Source of the DNA: Eubacterium sp. UBA3782
Lineage (GTDB): Bacteria > Bacillota > Clostridia > Lachnospirales > Lachnospiraceae
NCBI GenBank assembly: GCA_002368795.1
Contig: DFFG01000034.1
Location: 22,292-62,861 of the forward strand
Direction of reading: 5' to 3'
DNA length: 40,570 bases
Under the pieces are notes generated by a model, which was given only the letters and a program-made list of their open reading frames with translations, ran no database searches and had not been told where the DNA came from. Positions 39,951-40,570 of the stretch are shown in pieces. Every line of letters starts with the position of its first letter. Positions within the stretch are counted from its first letter, which is position 1. The position numbers and the translations under genes are program-made.

Positions 39951-40570
39951 TTGAAGGAAGTCAAAAACAACCGGAAACCAATGATTGTTTATTATGGGAT
40001 CGCGCTGGTCCTGCTGCTTTTGCTGAATTTCTTCCTGATCCCGAAGCTGAACAAGGTGCAGATCGAGGAGACGACCTACGGTAATTTCCTGGATATGCTG
40101 GAAAAGGATCAGATCAGCAAGGTATCGGTGGATAGCGGCGCAGGGGTGATCACCTTTGCAGACAAGTCTGATCCGGTCCATTATTATGAGACCGGCATCA
40201 TGAATGACTACAAGCTGGTGGACCGGCTTCTTGAGGCAGGCCTGACTGACTTTGAGACGCCGATCGTGGAGCAGATGAGCCCGCTTCTCAGTATTCTGAT
40301 GGGCTGGGTGCTTCCCTTTGCCCTGATCTACGGCCTGTGGTGGTTCCTCATGCGGAACATGAGCAAGCGGATGGGCGGTATGGGCGATGCCATGAGCTTT
40401 GGCAAGAGCAACGCCAAGGTCTATATCCCTTCTGAGACCGGCATCAAATTCAAGGATGTGGCCGGAGAAGATGAGGCCAAGGAGCTCCTGCAGGAGATCG
40501 TTGATTTCCTGCATAACCCCGGAAAATACAATGAGATCGGCGCAAAGATGCCCAAGGGCGCGCTGCTGGT
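39951..40570 (+). CDS. ftsH: ATP-dependent zinc metalloprotease FtsH, N-terminal part
   Basis: FtsH is the membrane-anchored AAA+ protease that degrades misfolded membrane proteins and regulators. The visible 206 residues show the short cytoplasmic start, a first membrane helix (about 11-28), the extracytoplasmic domain (YGNFLDMLEKDQISKVSVD), a second helix (LSILMGWVLPFALIYGLWWF) and the beginning of the AAA domain (GIKFKDVAGEDEAKEELQ-like). The window ends at KMPKGALL, just before the Walker A loop. The start is TTG 39951 because AAGGAGG at 39936-39942 is 8 bases upstream; the next ATG (39981) is 30 bases further in. Confidence 0.95.
   Translation, partial: MKEVKNNRKPMIVYYGIALVLLLLLNFFLIPKLNKVQIEETTYGNFLDMLEKDQISKVSVDSGAGVITFADKSDPVHYYETGIMNDYKLVDRLLEAGLTDFETPIVEQMSPLLSILMGWVLPFALIYGLWWFLMRNMSKRMGGMGDAMSFGKSNAKVYIPSETGIKFKDVAGEDEAKELLQEIVDFLHNPGKYNEIGAKMPKGALL

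Overview
The window looks like chromosome from an anaerobic, low-G+C-phylum Gram-positive bacterium, most likely a clostridium of the Lachnospiraceae type (inference). The grounds are strong AGGAGG-type ribosome binding sites, sigma-A promoters (TTGACA-17-TATAAT class), a Firmicute-style division and cell-wall (dcw) cluster, an oxygen-sensitive indolepyruvate:ferredoxin oxidoreductase, a YerC/TrpR-like protein, YlmH and MgtE. The base composition is fairly G+C rich for the group. No phage, insertion sequence with a transposase, CRISPR array or rRNA was seen.

Layout. (1) 1-3242: the end of an oligopeptide ABC importer operon, oppD(partial)-oppF-oppB-oppC. (2) 3351-13608: a terminator, then a clear promoter with a 10-bp-period GTGG operator, followed by the dcw cluster mraZ-rsmH-ftsL-like-class B PBP-mraY-murD-ftsQ-ftsZ; ftsW and murG are absent from their usual place between murD and ftsQ. 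(3) 13757-18141: aroE on the minus strand, and a plus-strand operon made of an unusual long AroD, an FHA protein and a CpaE/MinD-like ATPase. (4) 18198-22054: a tRNA-Arg, mgtE, a glycerophosphodiesterase-like protein with altered active-site residues, and plsC. (5) 22374-24812: ispE, a GntR/FCD regulator and ylmH in one operon. (6) 25085-30556: a LysR regulator, a uracil permease, a YerC-like repressor, and a sodium/solute symporter coupled to an amidohydrolase. (7) 31095-35213, minus strand: iorA-iorB-paaK-like-ACT, an operon for oxidising aromatic 2-oxoacids to aryl-acyl-CoA; an acyl-CoA synthetase is transcribed divergently. (8) 37460-40570: an M18 aminopeptidase, greA, and the start of ftsH, cut off by the window edge just before its Walker A motif.

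The most unusual content is between the genes. Two families of dispersed, long palindromic elements occur. Family 1 is about 87-90 bp, with three full copies and one partial. Family 2 is about 170 bp, with three copies. In both families the outer arms differ in sequence from copy to copy yet remain complementary within each copy, and internal stems show compensatory changes, so the folded structure appears to be what is kept. All three family 2 copies lie 9-39 bp behind a stop codon and in the same orientation relative to that gene, which suggests a mobile or duplicated 3'-end RNA element. Two unrelated tandem arrays (34-bp and 16-bp units) and a roughly 100-nt multi-branched potential RNA between ftsL and the PBP gene add to this. 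Two proteins (FtsQ and AroD) carry in-frame, low-complexity acidic repeat expansions.
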